The notes: generated by a model not told the origin, from the letters alone. A DNA stretch of 64,000 bases from DASSUW01 sp963811895 (GCA_963811895.1 CAWETE010000014.1:8291-72290); one strand, 5' to 3'. Numbered from the stretch's first letter, positions 36,007 through 45,017 are shown. Numbers and translations are program-made.

Positions 36007-37379
36007 TCGTCTTCCACGGCGGGGTCGTGCGCACCATGGACCGCGCGCGCCCGGTCGCGCGCTCGCTCGTCGTCGAGGGCGACCGCATCGTCGCGCTCGA
36101 CGAGGAGCCTCCGGGCGCCGAGCGCTTCGACCTCGACGGCGGCTGCCTGCTGCCCGGCTTCACCGACTCGCACGTGCACTTCCCGACCTGGGCGGTCACC
36201 CGTCGCGAGCTCCAGCTCCACGGCACCCGCGAGGAGGTGCTCGCCCGCGTGGCCGAGGCGGTGCCGCGCGTTCCACAGGGACGCTGGCTGCGCGGGTTCG
36301 GCTGGACCGACCTCGACCCGTCGCTCGAGGCGCTCGACGCGGTCAGCGGCGACGTGCCGGTCGCGCTGCTCGCGCACGACTGGCACTCGCTGTGGCTGAA
36401 CTCCGCCGCGCTCGCGCACGCGCAGGGCGACCTCGAGCGGCCGGGGGGAGAGGTGGACCTGCGTGCCGGCGTCCTGCGCGAGGAGTCCGCATGGTCGTTC
36501 CGCGACCGCTTCACGCTGCCCACGCACGAGGAGCTGGTGGAGGCGACGCGCGCCGCGCTGCCCGTCGCCGCCGCCCGCGGCGTGACGGCGATCCACTGCA
36601 AGGACGGCCTGATCGGCTCGCGCGAGGTCTACGCGGAGCTCGAGCTGCCGTTCCGGGTCTGGCAGTCGCTGCCCGCCAAGCGGCTCGACGAGCGGCCGGA
36701 CTACGTCAAGGCCTACATGGACGGCACGCTCGGCTCGCAGACCGCCCGGCTGCTCGACGGCACCGGCGTCGAGATCACGAGCCGCGACGAGTTCGAGGAG
36801 ATCGTGCGCGCCGCGACCGCGGCGGGCGTGCCGGTCGCCGTGCACGCGATCGGCGACCTCGCCAACCGCGAGGCGCTCGACGTCTTCGAGGCGGTGCCGG
36901 ACGCCGTCCGGCCGCGGATCGAGCACGCGCAGTGCCTGCACCCGGACGACATCCCGCGCTTCGCCCAGCTCGGCGTGACCGCCTCGATCCAGCCGTCGAT
37001 GGCGGTCAGCGACGAGGCGCTCGCCGAGCGCCTGTGGGCCGGCCGGCTCGAGGGCGCCTACGCCTACCGCTCGCTGCACGCGGCCGGCGCGCGGCTGGCG
37101 CTCGGCTCCGACGCGCCGGTCGAGGAGATGGACCCGCTCCAGGGCCTGCGCGACGCCGTGCTGCGCGAGTGGCGCCCGCACGAGGCGCTCGACCTGCAGG
37201 CGGCGCTCGAGGCGCTGACCGTGGCGCCGGCTTGGCTCGAGGGCAGCGCCGAGCGCGGGCGGCTGGCGCCCGGCATGCTCGCCGACCTCGTGGCGCTCGA
37301 CCGCGACCCGTTCGACGACCTCGCGGGAGCCCGCGTCGTCAACACGTGGCTGGGCGGTCGCAGTACCGTGGACGCATGA
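36003..37379 (+). CDS. Amidohydrolase family 3 protein (YtcJ-like)
   Basis: 458-residue metal-dependent hydrolase. HxH motif in FTDSHVHFPTW, HAIGDLANREAL and RIEHAQCLHPDDIPRF supply further metal or catalytic ligands, and GSDAPVEEMDPLQGL carries the terminal Asp. The family (YtcJ/NfdA) hydrolyses formamides, imides or related C-N bonds; the actual substrate is unknown. Sits inside the envelope-sugar operon with ATGA overlaps at both ends, hence co-translated with the isomerase and aldehyde dehydrogenase, which is not an obvious functional grouping. Confidence 0.85.
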   Translation: MIVFHGGVVRTMDRARPVARSLVVEGDRIVALDEEPPGAERFDLDGGCLLPGFTDSHVHFPTWAVTRRELQLHGTREEVLARVAEAVPRVPQGRWLRGFGWTDLDPSLEALDAVSGDVPVALLAHDWHSLWLNSAALAHAQGDLERPGGEVDLRAGVLREESAWSFRDRFTLPTHEELVEATRAALPVAAARGVTAIHCKDGLIGSREVYAELELPFRVWQSLPAKRLDERPDYVKAYMDGTLGSQTARLLDGTGVEITSRDEFEEIVRAATAAGVPVAVHAIGDLANREALDVFEAVPDAVRPRIEHAQCLHPDDIPRFAQLGVTASIQPSMAVSDEALAERLWAGRLEGAYAYRSLHAAGARLALGSDAPVEEMDPLQGLRDAVLREWRPHEALDLQAALEALTVAPAWLEGSAERGRLAPGMLADLVALDRDPFDDLAGARVVNTWLGGRSTVDA

Positions 37380-38946
37380 CCACGATCGCCGCGACCGAGA
37401 TCGCCTCCATCGTCGACGGGAAGCCGCTCGCCGACGCCCCGGGGGGCACGCTGACCTCCACCAACCCCGCCAACACCTCCGAGATCGTCGCCGAGGTGCG
37501 GCTCGGGCGACGCCTACACCTTCGTCGACGGCCGCGCGCGCCGCGCGCGCCGCCCAGCGCGAGTGGGCGAAGGTTCCGGCGCCGGCCCGCGGCCGCGTGA
37601 TCGCCAACGTCGGCCGGCTCGTCGAGACGAACAAGGAGGCGCTGTCGCGGCTGTTGACGCGCGAGGTCGGCAAGCCCTACGCCGAGTCGCTCGGCGAGGT
37701 GCAGGAGATCATCGACACCTGCGACTTCTTCGTCGGCGAGGGCCGGCGCCTCTACGGCCAGACCGTGCCGTCGGAGATGCCGAACAAGCAGCTCTTCACC
37801 TTCCGCATGCCGGTCGGCGTCGCGGCGATCATCACGGCCGGCAACTTCCCCGTCGCCGTGCCCGCCTGGTACCTGGTGCCGGCCATCCTGTGCGGCAACG
37901 CCATCGTCTGGAAGCCGGCCGAGTACTCGCCGGCGCTCGGCGACGCGCTCGCCAAGCTCTTCCACGCCGGCGGCGTCCCCGGCGGCGTGCTCAACGTCGT
38001 GCAGGCCGAGGGTGCGCAGACCTTCGAGGGCCTCGAGCGCGCGCTCGGCGAGCGGCTGGTCGACAAGGTCGGCTTCACCGGCTCGAGCGCCGTCGGCTCC
38101 AAGATCGGCGAGCTGTGCGGCCGCCACCTGCAGTCGCCCTGCCTCGAGCTCGGCGGCAAGAACCCGATGGTGGTGATGGACGACGCGAACGTGGATCTCG
38201 CCGTCGAGGGCGCCCTGTTCGGCGGCTACGGGACCGCCGGCCAGCGCTGCACCTCGCTCGGCACCGCGATCGTCCACGAGTCGGTCCACGACGAGTACGT
38301 CCGCAAGCTCGACGAGCGGCTCCGCTCCGCTCCGATCGGCGACCCGACGCAGGACGTGCTCTACGGGCCGATGCTGCACGAGCGCTTCGCCGAGCGCTTC
38401 GAGGACTGGATCGGCCTGATCCGCGACCACCACACCACCTACGGCTCCACCGCGCAGGGGCGCATCACCTCGTCCAACCCGCGCGACGGCTTCGTGGGCG
38501 ACCCGGACGCCGGCATCTACTACCACCCGGTCCTGGTCGACGGCGTGACGATCGACGACGACCTCTATGCGACCGAGACCTTCGGCCCGATCACCGGCGT
38601 CGCGAGGTTCACGCACTTCGACGAGGCGATGGAGCTGGCCAACAACCACGGCTACGGCCTGTCGTCCTCGATCTACACCCGCTCGGGCGAGCACGCCTTC
38701 CGCTTCCGCGAGCGGATCACGGCCGGCATGGTCTCGGTGAACAACTCGACCTCGGGCGCCGAGGCGCACCTGCCCTTCGGCGGCAACGGCAAGTCGGGCA
38801 ACGGCTCGCGCCAGTCGGGCGTCTGGGTGCTCGACCAGTTCACGCGCTGGCAGTCGATGAACTGGGACTACGCGGGCAAGCTCCAGAAGGCGCAGATGGA
38901 CGTCGTGGAGATCGACGCGCAGCTCGACTTCAAGCTCGAGGAGTAG
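37376..38946 (+). CDS. NAD(P)-dependent aldehyde dehydrogenase (two one-base insertions)
   Basis: About 522 residues after correction. Core signatures: VGVAAIITAGNFPVAVPAWY, GNAIVWKPAEYSPALG, CLELGGKNPMVVMDDAN with the general-base Glu, GGYGTAGQRCTSLGTAIVH with catalytic Cys, and NSTSGAEAHLPFGGNGKSGNG. The N-terminus is broken by extra G residues at about 37506 and 37530; dropping both restores AEVRLGDAYTFVDAARAAR. The sequence style is near the ALDH7/aminoadipate-semialdehyde group, but substrate is not decided. Last gene of the operon, four-base overlap with the amidohydrolase. Confidence 0.87.
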
Positions 38947-39026
38947 CGCGGGCACGCCAACTGGGTGAACCGGCGGCGGGTGCGGCCCGCATTCGCCGCT
39001 GTTCATTCCTCTCCCCAGGAGGCCCC

Positions 39027-39869
39027 ATGCCCCGCATGCTCCGCTGGAGCGCCGCCCTGGCCTGCGTTCTGGCCCTCTCGGCCGTCGCCGCCCAGGCCTC
39101 GCACAGGTCGAACGACGACCGCGACTGGTCACGTGGACCGGACCGGATGCTGGTCGCCACGACGAACCAGAACCAGCTGCTCACCTTCAACGCCCGCAAC
39201 CCCGATCGCGTCAAGGACATCCAGGCGATCACCGGCCTGCCCGCCGGCGTGACGCTGCGCGGGATCGACTTCCGGCCGAAGACCGGCGATCTCTACGGCG
39301 TCGGCTCCGACAGCGTCGTCTACCGCGTCAACCCGTCGACCGGCATCGCCATCGCCGAGGGCCCGGCCTTCACGCCGGCGCTGCGCGGCAAGGCGTTCGG
39401 CGTCGACTTCAACCCGGTGGTCGACAAGATCCGCGTGGTCGGCGACGACCGCCAGAACCTGCGGCTGAACGTCGACGAGGGCACCGTGCTCATGCAGGAC
39501 GCCGACCTCAACCCCGGCACGCCGCAGGTGGTGGCCGCCGGCTATGAGAACTCGTCGTTCAGCTTCACGCAGCCGACCGCGACGACGCTGCACGTCGTCG
39601 ACGCGGCGAGCGACTCGCTGTTCACGCAGAACCCGCCGAACAACGGCACGCTCACCAACCCGCGCAAGCTGCGCGGGATCGACGTCGGCCTCAACGCCGG
39701 CTTCGACATCGCGGGCGACGACAACATGGGCTTCCTCTCGAACGCGAAGTCCGGCCGCGGCAGCGAGCTGTACACGGTCGACGTCGCGACCGGCAAGACG
39801 AAGTCCCTCGGCCGCATCGGCGGCGGCAAGCGGCTCGTGGTCACCGGCCTCGCGGCCTGGCAGGACTGA
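39027..39869 (+). CDS. Secreted DUF4394 protein
   Basis: 280 residues. Signal peptide ending AAQAS, then a DUF4394 domain, a beta-propeller-like module with repeated patterns (LLTFNARNPDRV, TLRGIDFRPKTGDLYGVG, AFGVDFNPVVDKIRVV). In the family this domain is extracellular and of unknown function. Strong Shine-Dalgarno AGGAGG (39017-39022). Its last 29 bases overlap the convergent acetyltransferase gene. No export partner or anchor nearby. Confidence 0.85.
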   Translation: MPRMLRWSAALACVLALSAVAAQASHRSNDDRDWSRGPDRMLVATTNQNQLLTFNARNPDRVKDIQAITGLPAGVTLRGIDFRPKTGDLYGVGSDSVVYRVNPSTGIAIAEGPAFTPALRGKAFGVDFNPVVDKIRVVGDDRQNLRLNVDEGTVLMQDADLNPGTPQVVAAGYENSSFSFTQPTATTLHVVDAASDSLFTQNPPNNGTLTNPRKLRGIDVGLNAGFDIAGDDNMGFLSNAKSGRGSELYTVDVATGKTKSLGRIGGGKRLVVTGLAAWQD

Positions 39870-40338
39870 CCCGCCTGAGGAACACCTCCGTTCGGGACGG
39901 GTCGCTCGGCAGCGGACGCCGGCGACCCGTCTCGGCGAAGCCCGCACGGGCGTAGAGCGTCGCGGCGGCGTCGTTGTTGGTCGTGACCGACAGCTCGACC
40001 GTCGCGGCGCCCTGCTCGAGCGCCCAGTCGGCGGCGGCCTCGATCAGTCGCGAGCCCAGGCCGGCGCCGCGGGCCGCCGGTTCCACCCAGAGGGCCGTCA
40101 GCCAGCTGCTGCGCGGCTCGAGCAGCCGGCAGGCGACCATGCCGATCCAGTGCTCGCCGTCGATCGCCACCACGATGACGCGCGACTCGTCCGCCGCCCA
40201 GCTCGCCCAGTCCTCCAGCGGCCGCGCCTGCGCCTCCTCGTAGGTCTCGGCGAACGCTCCCGGGTCCTCGCGCAGGGCGCGCAGCCGCAGCTCGCGCAGC
40301 GGCTCGACCTCGTCCGCCTGGAGCCGGCGCAGCCTCAC
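39841..40338 (-). CDS. GNAT-family N-acetyltransferase
   Basis: 165-residue GNAT enzyme that acetylates an amine using acetyl-CoA. The pyrophosphate-binding motif A is ALWVEPAARGAGLGSRLIEA; motif B region is AATVELSVTTNNDAAATLYA with the AGF element after it (RAGFAETGRRRPL). GTG start at 40338 overlaps the LysR stop (GTGA), so both are co-transcribed on the minus strand. Substrate not determinable; GNATs beside LysR genes often act on antibiotics or amino-acid analogues. Confidence 0.88.
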   Translation of the reverse strand: MRLRRLQADEVEPLRELRLRALREDPGAFAETYEEAQARPLEDWASWAADESRVIVVAIDGEHWIGMVACRLLEPRSSWLTALWVEPAARGAGLGSRLIEAAADWALEQGAATVELSVTTNNDAAATLYARAGFAETGRRRPLPSDPSRTEVFLRRVSPARPRGR

Positions 40339-41187
40339 CCGACCAGCGCGCCGCGTACGAAGCCCAGGAAGGCGGCTGCGGCCGGCGGCTGGCGCCGCTC
40401 GCGCCACACGACGGTGAGCGGACGCTCGAGGCCGACCGGGATCGCCGTGACGCGCGGGCCGTCGCCGTCGACCGTCGAGCGTGGGACGATCGAGACGCCG
40501 AGCCCGCGTGCGACGAGCTCGCGCACGCTGACCAGCTCGTCGGTCTCGAACACGATGTCGGGCGTGGCCGGAAGGGCCCCGTCGATCGTGTCGCGCAGCG
40601 CCGAGCCGCGCCGGTAGCCGACGAACGGCACGCCGCTCAGCTCGGCCAGCGAGAGCGGCTCGGTGGTCCGGCGGCGTGATCAGCACCAACTCCTCGCCGA
40701 GCATCCGCTCGCCCGCCAGTCCTTCCTCGAGAGCGTCGGGCTCGACGCCGGTGAAGGCGACGTCGAGCTCGTCGCGCCGCAGCCCGGCGAGGATGTCGGG
40801 CGCGCTGCCCTCCCGCACGCGCACCGTGATGCCGGGGTGGGCGCCGTGGAAGCTCGCCAGCAGCCCGGGGAGGTCGATCGGGCCGGGTGGCAGCATCGTG
40901 CCGAGCGCCACCGTGCCCTCGAGCAGGCCACGGAGCGCCGCCAGGTCGGAGCGGATGGCATCCGCGCCGGCCACGATCTCACGCGCCCGCTCGAACACCG
41001 CCTCGCCGGCCTCGGTCAGCTCCACGCCACGGCTCGTCCTCCGCAGCAGCTCGAACCCCAGCTCAGCCTCCAGTCTGCCCACGGCCTGCGAGACCGCCGA
41101 CTGCGCCACGTGCAGCTCCTCGGCCGCGCGCGTGAACGTCCCCGCATGCGTGACATGCACAAACGCGCGCAATTGCCGCAACTCCAT
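40335..41187 (-). CDS. LysR-family transcriptional regulator (one-base insertion near 40662)
   Basis: About 283 residues after correction. N-terminal winged HTH: MELRQLRAFVHVTHAGTFTR followed by AAEELHVAQSAVSQAVGRLE, then an effector domain with FETDELVSVRELVARGLGVS. The frame breaks after LITPPDH; removing one base restores EPLSLAELSGVPFVGYRRGS. Divergent from the EamA exporter across a 146-bp region with long dyads, the usual LysR arrangement, so the exporter is the probable target. Co-transcribed with the GNAT. Confidence 0.88.
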
Positions 41188-41198
41188 GCCGCCATCGT

Positions 41199-41270
41199 AG
41201 GGTCTGACCCCGTGAGTCGGGGCGCCTCAGGGACAGACCCATAGTCGGGTGACTCATGGGGTCAGACCCT
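41199..41270. repeat. 72-bp inverted repeat with GGGTCTGACCCC arms
   Basis: 20-base arms: AGGGTCTGACCCCGTGAGTC (41199-41218) and GACTCATGGGGTCAGACCCT (41251-41270), one mismatch, 32-nt loop that itself holds GGGACAGACCC. Located between divergent lysR and eamA genes, so it may be their operator, or an REP-like element; the core GGTCTGACCC recurs at 44581-44591. Confidence 0.75.
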
Positions 41271-41284
41271 GTGATAGCCGCCAT

Positions 41285-41303
41285 CACGCATCGATATTGC
41301 GTG
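41285..41303. promoter_or_regulatory. Short dyad upstream of EamA gene
   Basis: CACGCA (41285-41290) and TGCGTG (41298-41303) with a 7-nt AT-rich loop, about 30 bases before the likely start codon. Possible operator half-sites for the LysR protein. Confidence 0.35.
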
Positions 41304-41333
41304 CCGGGCGGGGCGGCGCCTACGGTCGTTGGC

Positions 41334-42206
41334 GTGACGGCGACGACGGTGAACCGCTGGGCGGGGACGTTCGCGGCCAAGGCGCCGCCCGAGAGCTTCT
41401 TCGCGGTCAGCGCGGTGTTCCACTACCTCGGGCCTGCGTTCGCGGTGCTGCTGTTCGCGCGCGTCGAGGTGCTCGGCGTGGCGTGGCTGCGGATCGCCTC
41501 GGCGGCGCTGATCTTCGCCGTCTGGCGGAAGCCGTGGCGGGCGTTCGCGGCGCTCGATCGCGACGGCCGGCGGGTGCTGGTCGCCTGGGGCGCGGTGCTG
41601 GCGGTGATGAACTGCGTCTTCTACAGCGCCATCGACCGGCTGCCGCTGGGGACGGTCGCCGCGATCGAGTTCCTGCCCGTGATCGTGCTGGCGGCGATCG
41701 GGATGCGCACGGCGCGCAACCTGGCCGCGCTGGCGATGGCGGTCGCCGGCGTGTACCTGCTGACCGACGTCGTGCTCGAGGGCGAGCCGCTCGGCGTCGC
41801 GCTGGCCGCCGTCAACGCGGTGCTGTTCGCGCTCTACATCGTGCTCGGGGCGAAGGTCGCCGAGCAGGGGGCGGGGGCGGGGATCGACGCGCTCGCCGCC
41901 GCGATGCTGATCGCCGCCGTGGTGGTCACGCCGATCGGCGGTCCGTACGTGGTGGGGGTGCTGGACGACCCCGTGGCGATCGCGGCGGGCATCGGCGTCG
42001 GCGTGTCGTCGTCGGTCATCCCGTACGTCGCCGACCAGCTCGCCCTGGCGCGGATCAGCCGCGCGACCTACGCGCTGATGGTCTCGCTGCTGCCGGCCAC
42101 CGCGACCGTCATCGGGATCGTCGTGCTGGGCCAGCTGCCCACCTGGGTCGAGGTCGCCGGCGTCGCGCTCGTGGTGGCCGGCGTCGCCGTCCACCGCGAG
42201 CGCTGA
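41334..42206 (+). CDS. EamA/RhtA-family drug/metabolite exporter
   Basis: 290-residue membrane protein with ten hydrophobic helices in two five-helix EamA repeats: helix region FAVSAVFHYLGPAFAVLLFA, then VLAVMNCVFYSAIDRLPLGT closing repeat 1 with TVAAIEFLPVIV, and ALMVSLLPATATVIGIVVLG in repeat 2. Closest in style to RhtA (threonine/homoserine export). GTG at 41334 is chosen since the ATG at 41256 falls inside the inverted repeat. Divergent from LysR, which probably controls it. Confidence 0.85.
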   Translation: MTATTVNRWAGTFAAKAPPESFFAVSAVFHYLGPAFAVLLFARVEVLGVAWLRIASAALIFAVWRKPWRAFAALDRDGRRVLVAWGAVLAVMNCVFYSAIDRLPLGTVAAIEFLPVIVLAAIGMRTARNLAALAMAVAGVYLLTDVVLEGEPLGVALAAVNAVLFALYIVLGAKVAEQGAGAGIDALAAAMLIAAVVVTPIGGPYVVGVLDDPVAIAAGIGVGVSSSVIPYVADQLALARISRATYALMVSLLPATATVIGIVVLGQLPTWVEVAGVALVVAGVAVHRER

Positions 42207-42210
42207 CGGG

Positions 42211-42726
42211 TCAGTCGGCTCCCGGAAGCTCGAGGTCGACCATCGTGTCCGCGTGCCGGTGCACGATCTTCCAGGTCCCCTTGTCGAAGCGGAAGATCAT
42301 CGTGGATCGCAGGACCTGCTCCTGTCGCTCGGCCTGGCCGGTGTAGAGGACGTCGGCCCGCTCGATCGCGACGGTGTACGCCAGCCGGCCGCGCACGTCC
42401 TTGACGAGGTACTCGAAGTCGACCTCGGCGCCGCTCGGCTGAAAGGCGCGAGCCGCGAGCAGGTAGCGCTGCTGGACCTCGTCGACGCCCGTCTCGCCGA
42501 GTCCGCCGAAGCCGCCGAAGATCGACGCGGGGTCCTTCTCCGCCGTCACCGACAGCCACGGCCGCGGGTCGCCGTTGACGAAGGCCGTGTTGGCCGCCTC
42601 GTACCGCTGCAGGAACCGATCGAAGCCGTGTGCGCGGCCGGTGTCGGCGCTGGCGAACGCGCCGGACCAGGCCAGGGCGGCGACCAGCATGGACAGGGCG
42701 GCGACGGTCGAGGCGAGACGCTTCAT
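42211..42726 (-). CDS. Secreted SnoaL/DUF4440-like protein
   Basis: 171 residues with an N-terminal signal peptide (VAALSMLVAALAWSGAFASA) and an NTF2-like/SnoaL fold: RYEAANTAFVNGDPRPWLSV, YTVAIERADVLYTG and STMIFRFDKGTWKIVHRHAD, the last being the family signature. Such proteins act as small-molecule binding or hydrolase/cyclase scaffolds. AAAGGAC lies before the ATG. 4 bases separate its stop from that of the convergent EamA gene. Function unknown. Confidence 0.78.
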   Translation of the reverse strand: MKRLASTVAALSMLVAALAWSGAFASADTGRAHGFDRFLQRYEAANTAFVNGDPRPWLSVTAEKDPASIFGGFGGLGETGVDEVQQRYLLAARAFQPSGAEVDFEYLVKDVRGRLAYTVAIERADVLYTGQAERQEQVLRSTMIFRFDKGTWKIVHRHADTMVDLELPGAD

Positions 42727-42791
42727 CGTGCGTCCTTTCTTCGGGGGCAGTTCCGAAGAGCAACGACCGATTGCCGGCGTGGACTATTCCG

Positions 42792-44408
42792 TCAGCGCCG
42801 CCGGTACCAGTTGGGCGAGGTGTTGGGCGGCGGCACGAGCGGCTCCGGCGTGCGCGCCACCAGCACCGACGGCTCCGGCTCGAGCACGTGCCGCGCGAGG
42901 GCCTCGCCGAACTCGTCCTCGAGCCCGTCCACGGTCTCGGCCCGGATCCCGAACGCTTCGGCCATGGCGGCGAAGTCCGGCGTGTGGAGATCGACGCCGT
43001 AGCGCTCGTCGCCGTGCACGTCCTGGTCGTACCGCAGCATCCCGTAGCCGCCGTCGTCGACGATCACGGTCGTGAGCGGGATCCGCTCCTGCGCGATGGT
43101 GGCCAGCTCGCCGCAGGCGAACAGGAACCCGCCGTCGCCGCACACCGCGACCGCCGGGCCGCGGCCGGCCAGCGCGGCGCCCATGGCCGCCGGGAAGGCG
43201 TAGCCGAGCGTGCCCCAGCCGAGCGGGATCTGGAGCCGGCGCGGCGCGGCCGGCGTGTGGAAGCCGGCGAGCCAGTAGCCGGGGATGCACATGTCGGCGA
43301 CGATCACCCCTGTGTCGGGGACGGCGAAGTGCATGGCGTCGAGGAAGCGAAGTGCACGGCCGTCGAGCTGCGTGCAGGAGCGGGCGCGGACGTCGTGCAG
43401 GCGCTGCGCGACAGCGTCGAGGCCGTCGCGCGGCGGCAGGCGCTCGGCGAGCGCGGCAGCGACCGCCGCGGCGTCGCCCTCGAGCATCACGTCTACGCGA
43501 TAGTTCTTCGCGGCGTCCTCGGGGTCGAGGTTGACCGCGATCAACGCCGCCGGCTGCGGCATCGCGAAGTTCTGCGTCTGCACGCCGTCGAGGTCCGAGC
43601 CGATGGCGAGCACGAGGTCGGCCTCGTCCCACAGCGCGCCGGCCGGCTCGACGTGCGGCGGCATGCCGACCAGGCACGGATGCGTGGGCGGGAGCAGCCC
43701 GGCGGCCCCGTAGGTGGTGAACACCGGCGCCCCGAGCCGCTCGGCCAGCCGGGTGACCTCGGCGCCCGCGTCGCGCGCCCCGGTGCCCGCCCAGATCAGC
43801 GGCCGCTCGGCGGCGGCGAGCCGCGCGAGCGCGTCGTCGAGCTCGGGCGACGGCGCCGTCCACGGCGCGTAAGAGGTGGAGTTGTCCGGCGGCTCTTCGG
43901 CGCCGAGCAGATCGGTGGCGACCTCGAGGTAGACGGGACGGGACGGCGGCGTCAGGAGCTCCCCGACGGCCATGCGAGCCGCGTACGCCACATCGCCGGC
44001 CCTGCCCGCCCGGTGAGTGCCCTTCACGACCGGCGCGAACATCGCCGCCTGGTCGGTCGTCTCGTGGAGGATGCCGCGATAGGTGTCCGGCCGCCGCAGC
44101 GTCGACGGGATGTCGGTCGCGATCACCAGCACCGGCGAGCGCGCCGCCCAGGCTTCCCCGACCGCGCCGAGCGTGTTCGCCGCGCCCGGGCCCGTCGTCG
44201 TGATCGCGACGCCGATGTTCCCGGTGGCCCGCGCGTAGCCGTCGGCTGCGTAGGCGGCCGCCTGCTCGTGCCGCACGCCGACGAGCCGGATCGGCGAGTC
44301 GCGCAGCGCCTCCCACAGCGCGAGGTTGTGGACGCCGGGCAGCCCGAAGCAGACCTCGACGTCGTGCTCCTCGAGCAGCTCGACGATCCGCTGCGCGCCA
44401 TTGGGCAT
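42792..44408 (-). CDS. Thiamine-diphosphate-dependent enzyme (acetolactate synthase/IlvB-like)
   Basis: 538 residues in three ThDP domains. N-terminal domain holds the activating Glu in VRHEQAAAYAADGYARATGN; middle domain AAERPLIWAGTGARDAG; C-terminal domain has the ThDP/Mg motif CGDGGFLFACGELATIAQER. The family includes acetolactate synthase, benzoylformate and oxalyl-CoA decarboxylases; no regulatory subunit lies nearby, so catabolic decarboxylase or carboligase function is possible. Start at 44408 is preferred because AAAGG is 9 bases before it; ATG 44417 sits too close. Follows a 52-residue ORF by 13 bases, same strand. Confidence 0.85.
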   Translation of the reverse strand: MPNGAQRIVELLEEHDVEVCFGLPGVHNLALWEALRDSPIRLVGVRHEQAAAYAADGYARATGNIGVAITTTGPGAANTLGAVGEAWAARSPVLVIATDIPSTLRRPDTYRGILHETTDQAAMFAPVVKGTHRAGRAGDVAYAARMAVGELLTPPSRPVYLEVATDLLGAEEPPDNSTSYAPWTAPSPELDDALARLAAAERPLIWAGTGARDAGAEVTRLAERLGAPVFTTYGAAGLLPPTHPCLVGMPPHVEPAGALWDEADLVLAIGSDLDGVQTQNFAMPQPAALIAVNLDPEDAAKNYRVDVMLEGDAAAVAAALAERLPPRDGLDAVAQRLHDVRARSCTQLDGRALRFLDAMHFAVPDTGVIVADMCIPGYWLAGFHTPAAPRRLQIPLGWGTLGYAFPAAMGAALAGRGPAVAVCGDGGFLFACGELATIAQERIPLTTVIVDDGGYGMLRYDQDVHGDERYGVDLHTPDFAAMAEAFGIRAETVDGLEDEFGEALARHVLEPEPSVLVARTPEPLVPPPNTSPNWYRRR

Positions 44409-44421
44409 GGCGCGCATCCTT

Positions 44422-44580
44422 TCAGCGCGGGCGACCCCGGCGGCGGCTCGCGAGCTGGCGGCGCACGGAGTCGAAGTGCCGGCGCGCCTGCGGGCTGCGC
44501 GCGTAGCGGCCCGCGTCGTTCGCCATCCGGCGGCCGCGGGGCGATTGGGTGAAGCGCATGATCCGGTTGAAGATGCTCAC
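44422..44580 (-). CDS. Small basic protein, 52 residues
   Basis: Frame from GTG at 44580 to TGA at 44422. Product is very basic: starts MSIFNRIMRFTQSPRGRRMA, contains a second ARSPQARRHFDSVRRQL element, ends in RRRGRPR. The internal repeat (RFTQSPRGRRM / RYARSPQARRH) suggests two related helical hairpins, and it could bind nucleic acid or membrane. Similar short sequences with R-x-A-R-S-P-x-x-R-R occur in other actinobacteria, to my memory, as hypotheticals. It leads the ThDP enzyme on the same strand and is divergent from merR, so it may be under the same control region. Confidence 0.55.
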   Translation of the reverse strand: MSIFNRIMRFTQSPRGRRMANDAGRYARSPQARRHFDSVRRQLASRRRGRPR

Positions 44581-44606
44581 GGTCTGACCCTACCCCCGCC
44601 GAAACC

Positions 44607-44638
44607 TTGACACAGTTGTGTCAGGGTTGCGCTACACT
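44607..44638 (+). promoter_or_regulatory. MerR-type promoter/operator
   Basis: -35 TTGACA (44607-44612) and -10 TACACT (44633-44638) with a 20-bp spacer, longer than the usual 17 as in MerR-activated promoters. A palindrome TGACACA-GT-TGTGTCA (44608-44623) overlaps the -35. The start codon at 44649 is only about 10 bases after the -10, implying a nearly leaderless transcript. Confidence 0.65.
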
Positions 44639-44648
44639 TGGCCGCCGG

Positions 44649-45017
44649 ATGGACGCACTGACGATCCACGAGGCGGCGGAGACCACCGGCTGGTCGCCCC
44701 GGATGCTGCGCTACGTCGAGCGCGTCGGGCTGGTCGAGCCCGCGCGGTCGCCGTCCGGCTATCGCCTCTACGGACCGGCTGAGCTGCAGCGCCTGCGCAC
44801 CCTGCGCGAGCTGCTCGAGGAACATGACATCGGCCTCTCCGACCTCGCCTTCGCGTCGCGCCTGCGGCACGAGCCCGGACTGCGCGAGGCGACCGAGACC
44901 TGGCTGGAGGCCAGGGCCGAGCGTCCCGACGACGTGCCCGCAGCGGACTGGATGCGCTGGGAGCAGGACAAGCACGAGCGCCTGCTCGAGGCCGCCGCCC
45001 TGACCGCCACCTCCTGA
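44649..45017 (+). CDS. MerR-family transcriptional regulator
   Basis: 122 residues: N-terminal winged HTH (LTIHEAAETTGWSPRMLRYV followed by ERVGLVEPARSPSGYRLYGP) and a helical dimerisation segment with short acidic C-terminus. There is no cysteine in the effector region, so it is not a metal sensor of the classic type; the ligand is unknown. Ends 10 bases before ahcY, so it is almost certainly co-transcribed. Position over a 20-bp-spacer promoter with a dyad suggests self-regulation. A role in S-adenosylhomocysteine or methyl-cycle control is inference from context. Confidence 0.85.
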   Translation: MDALTIHEAAETTGWSPRMLRYVERVGLVEPARSPSGYRLYGPAELQRLRTLRELLEEHDIGLSDLAFASRLRHEPGLREATETWLEARAERPDDVPAADWMRWEQDKHERLLEAAALTATS

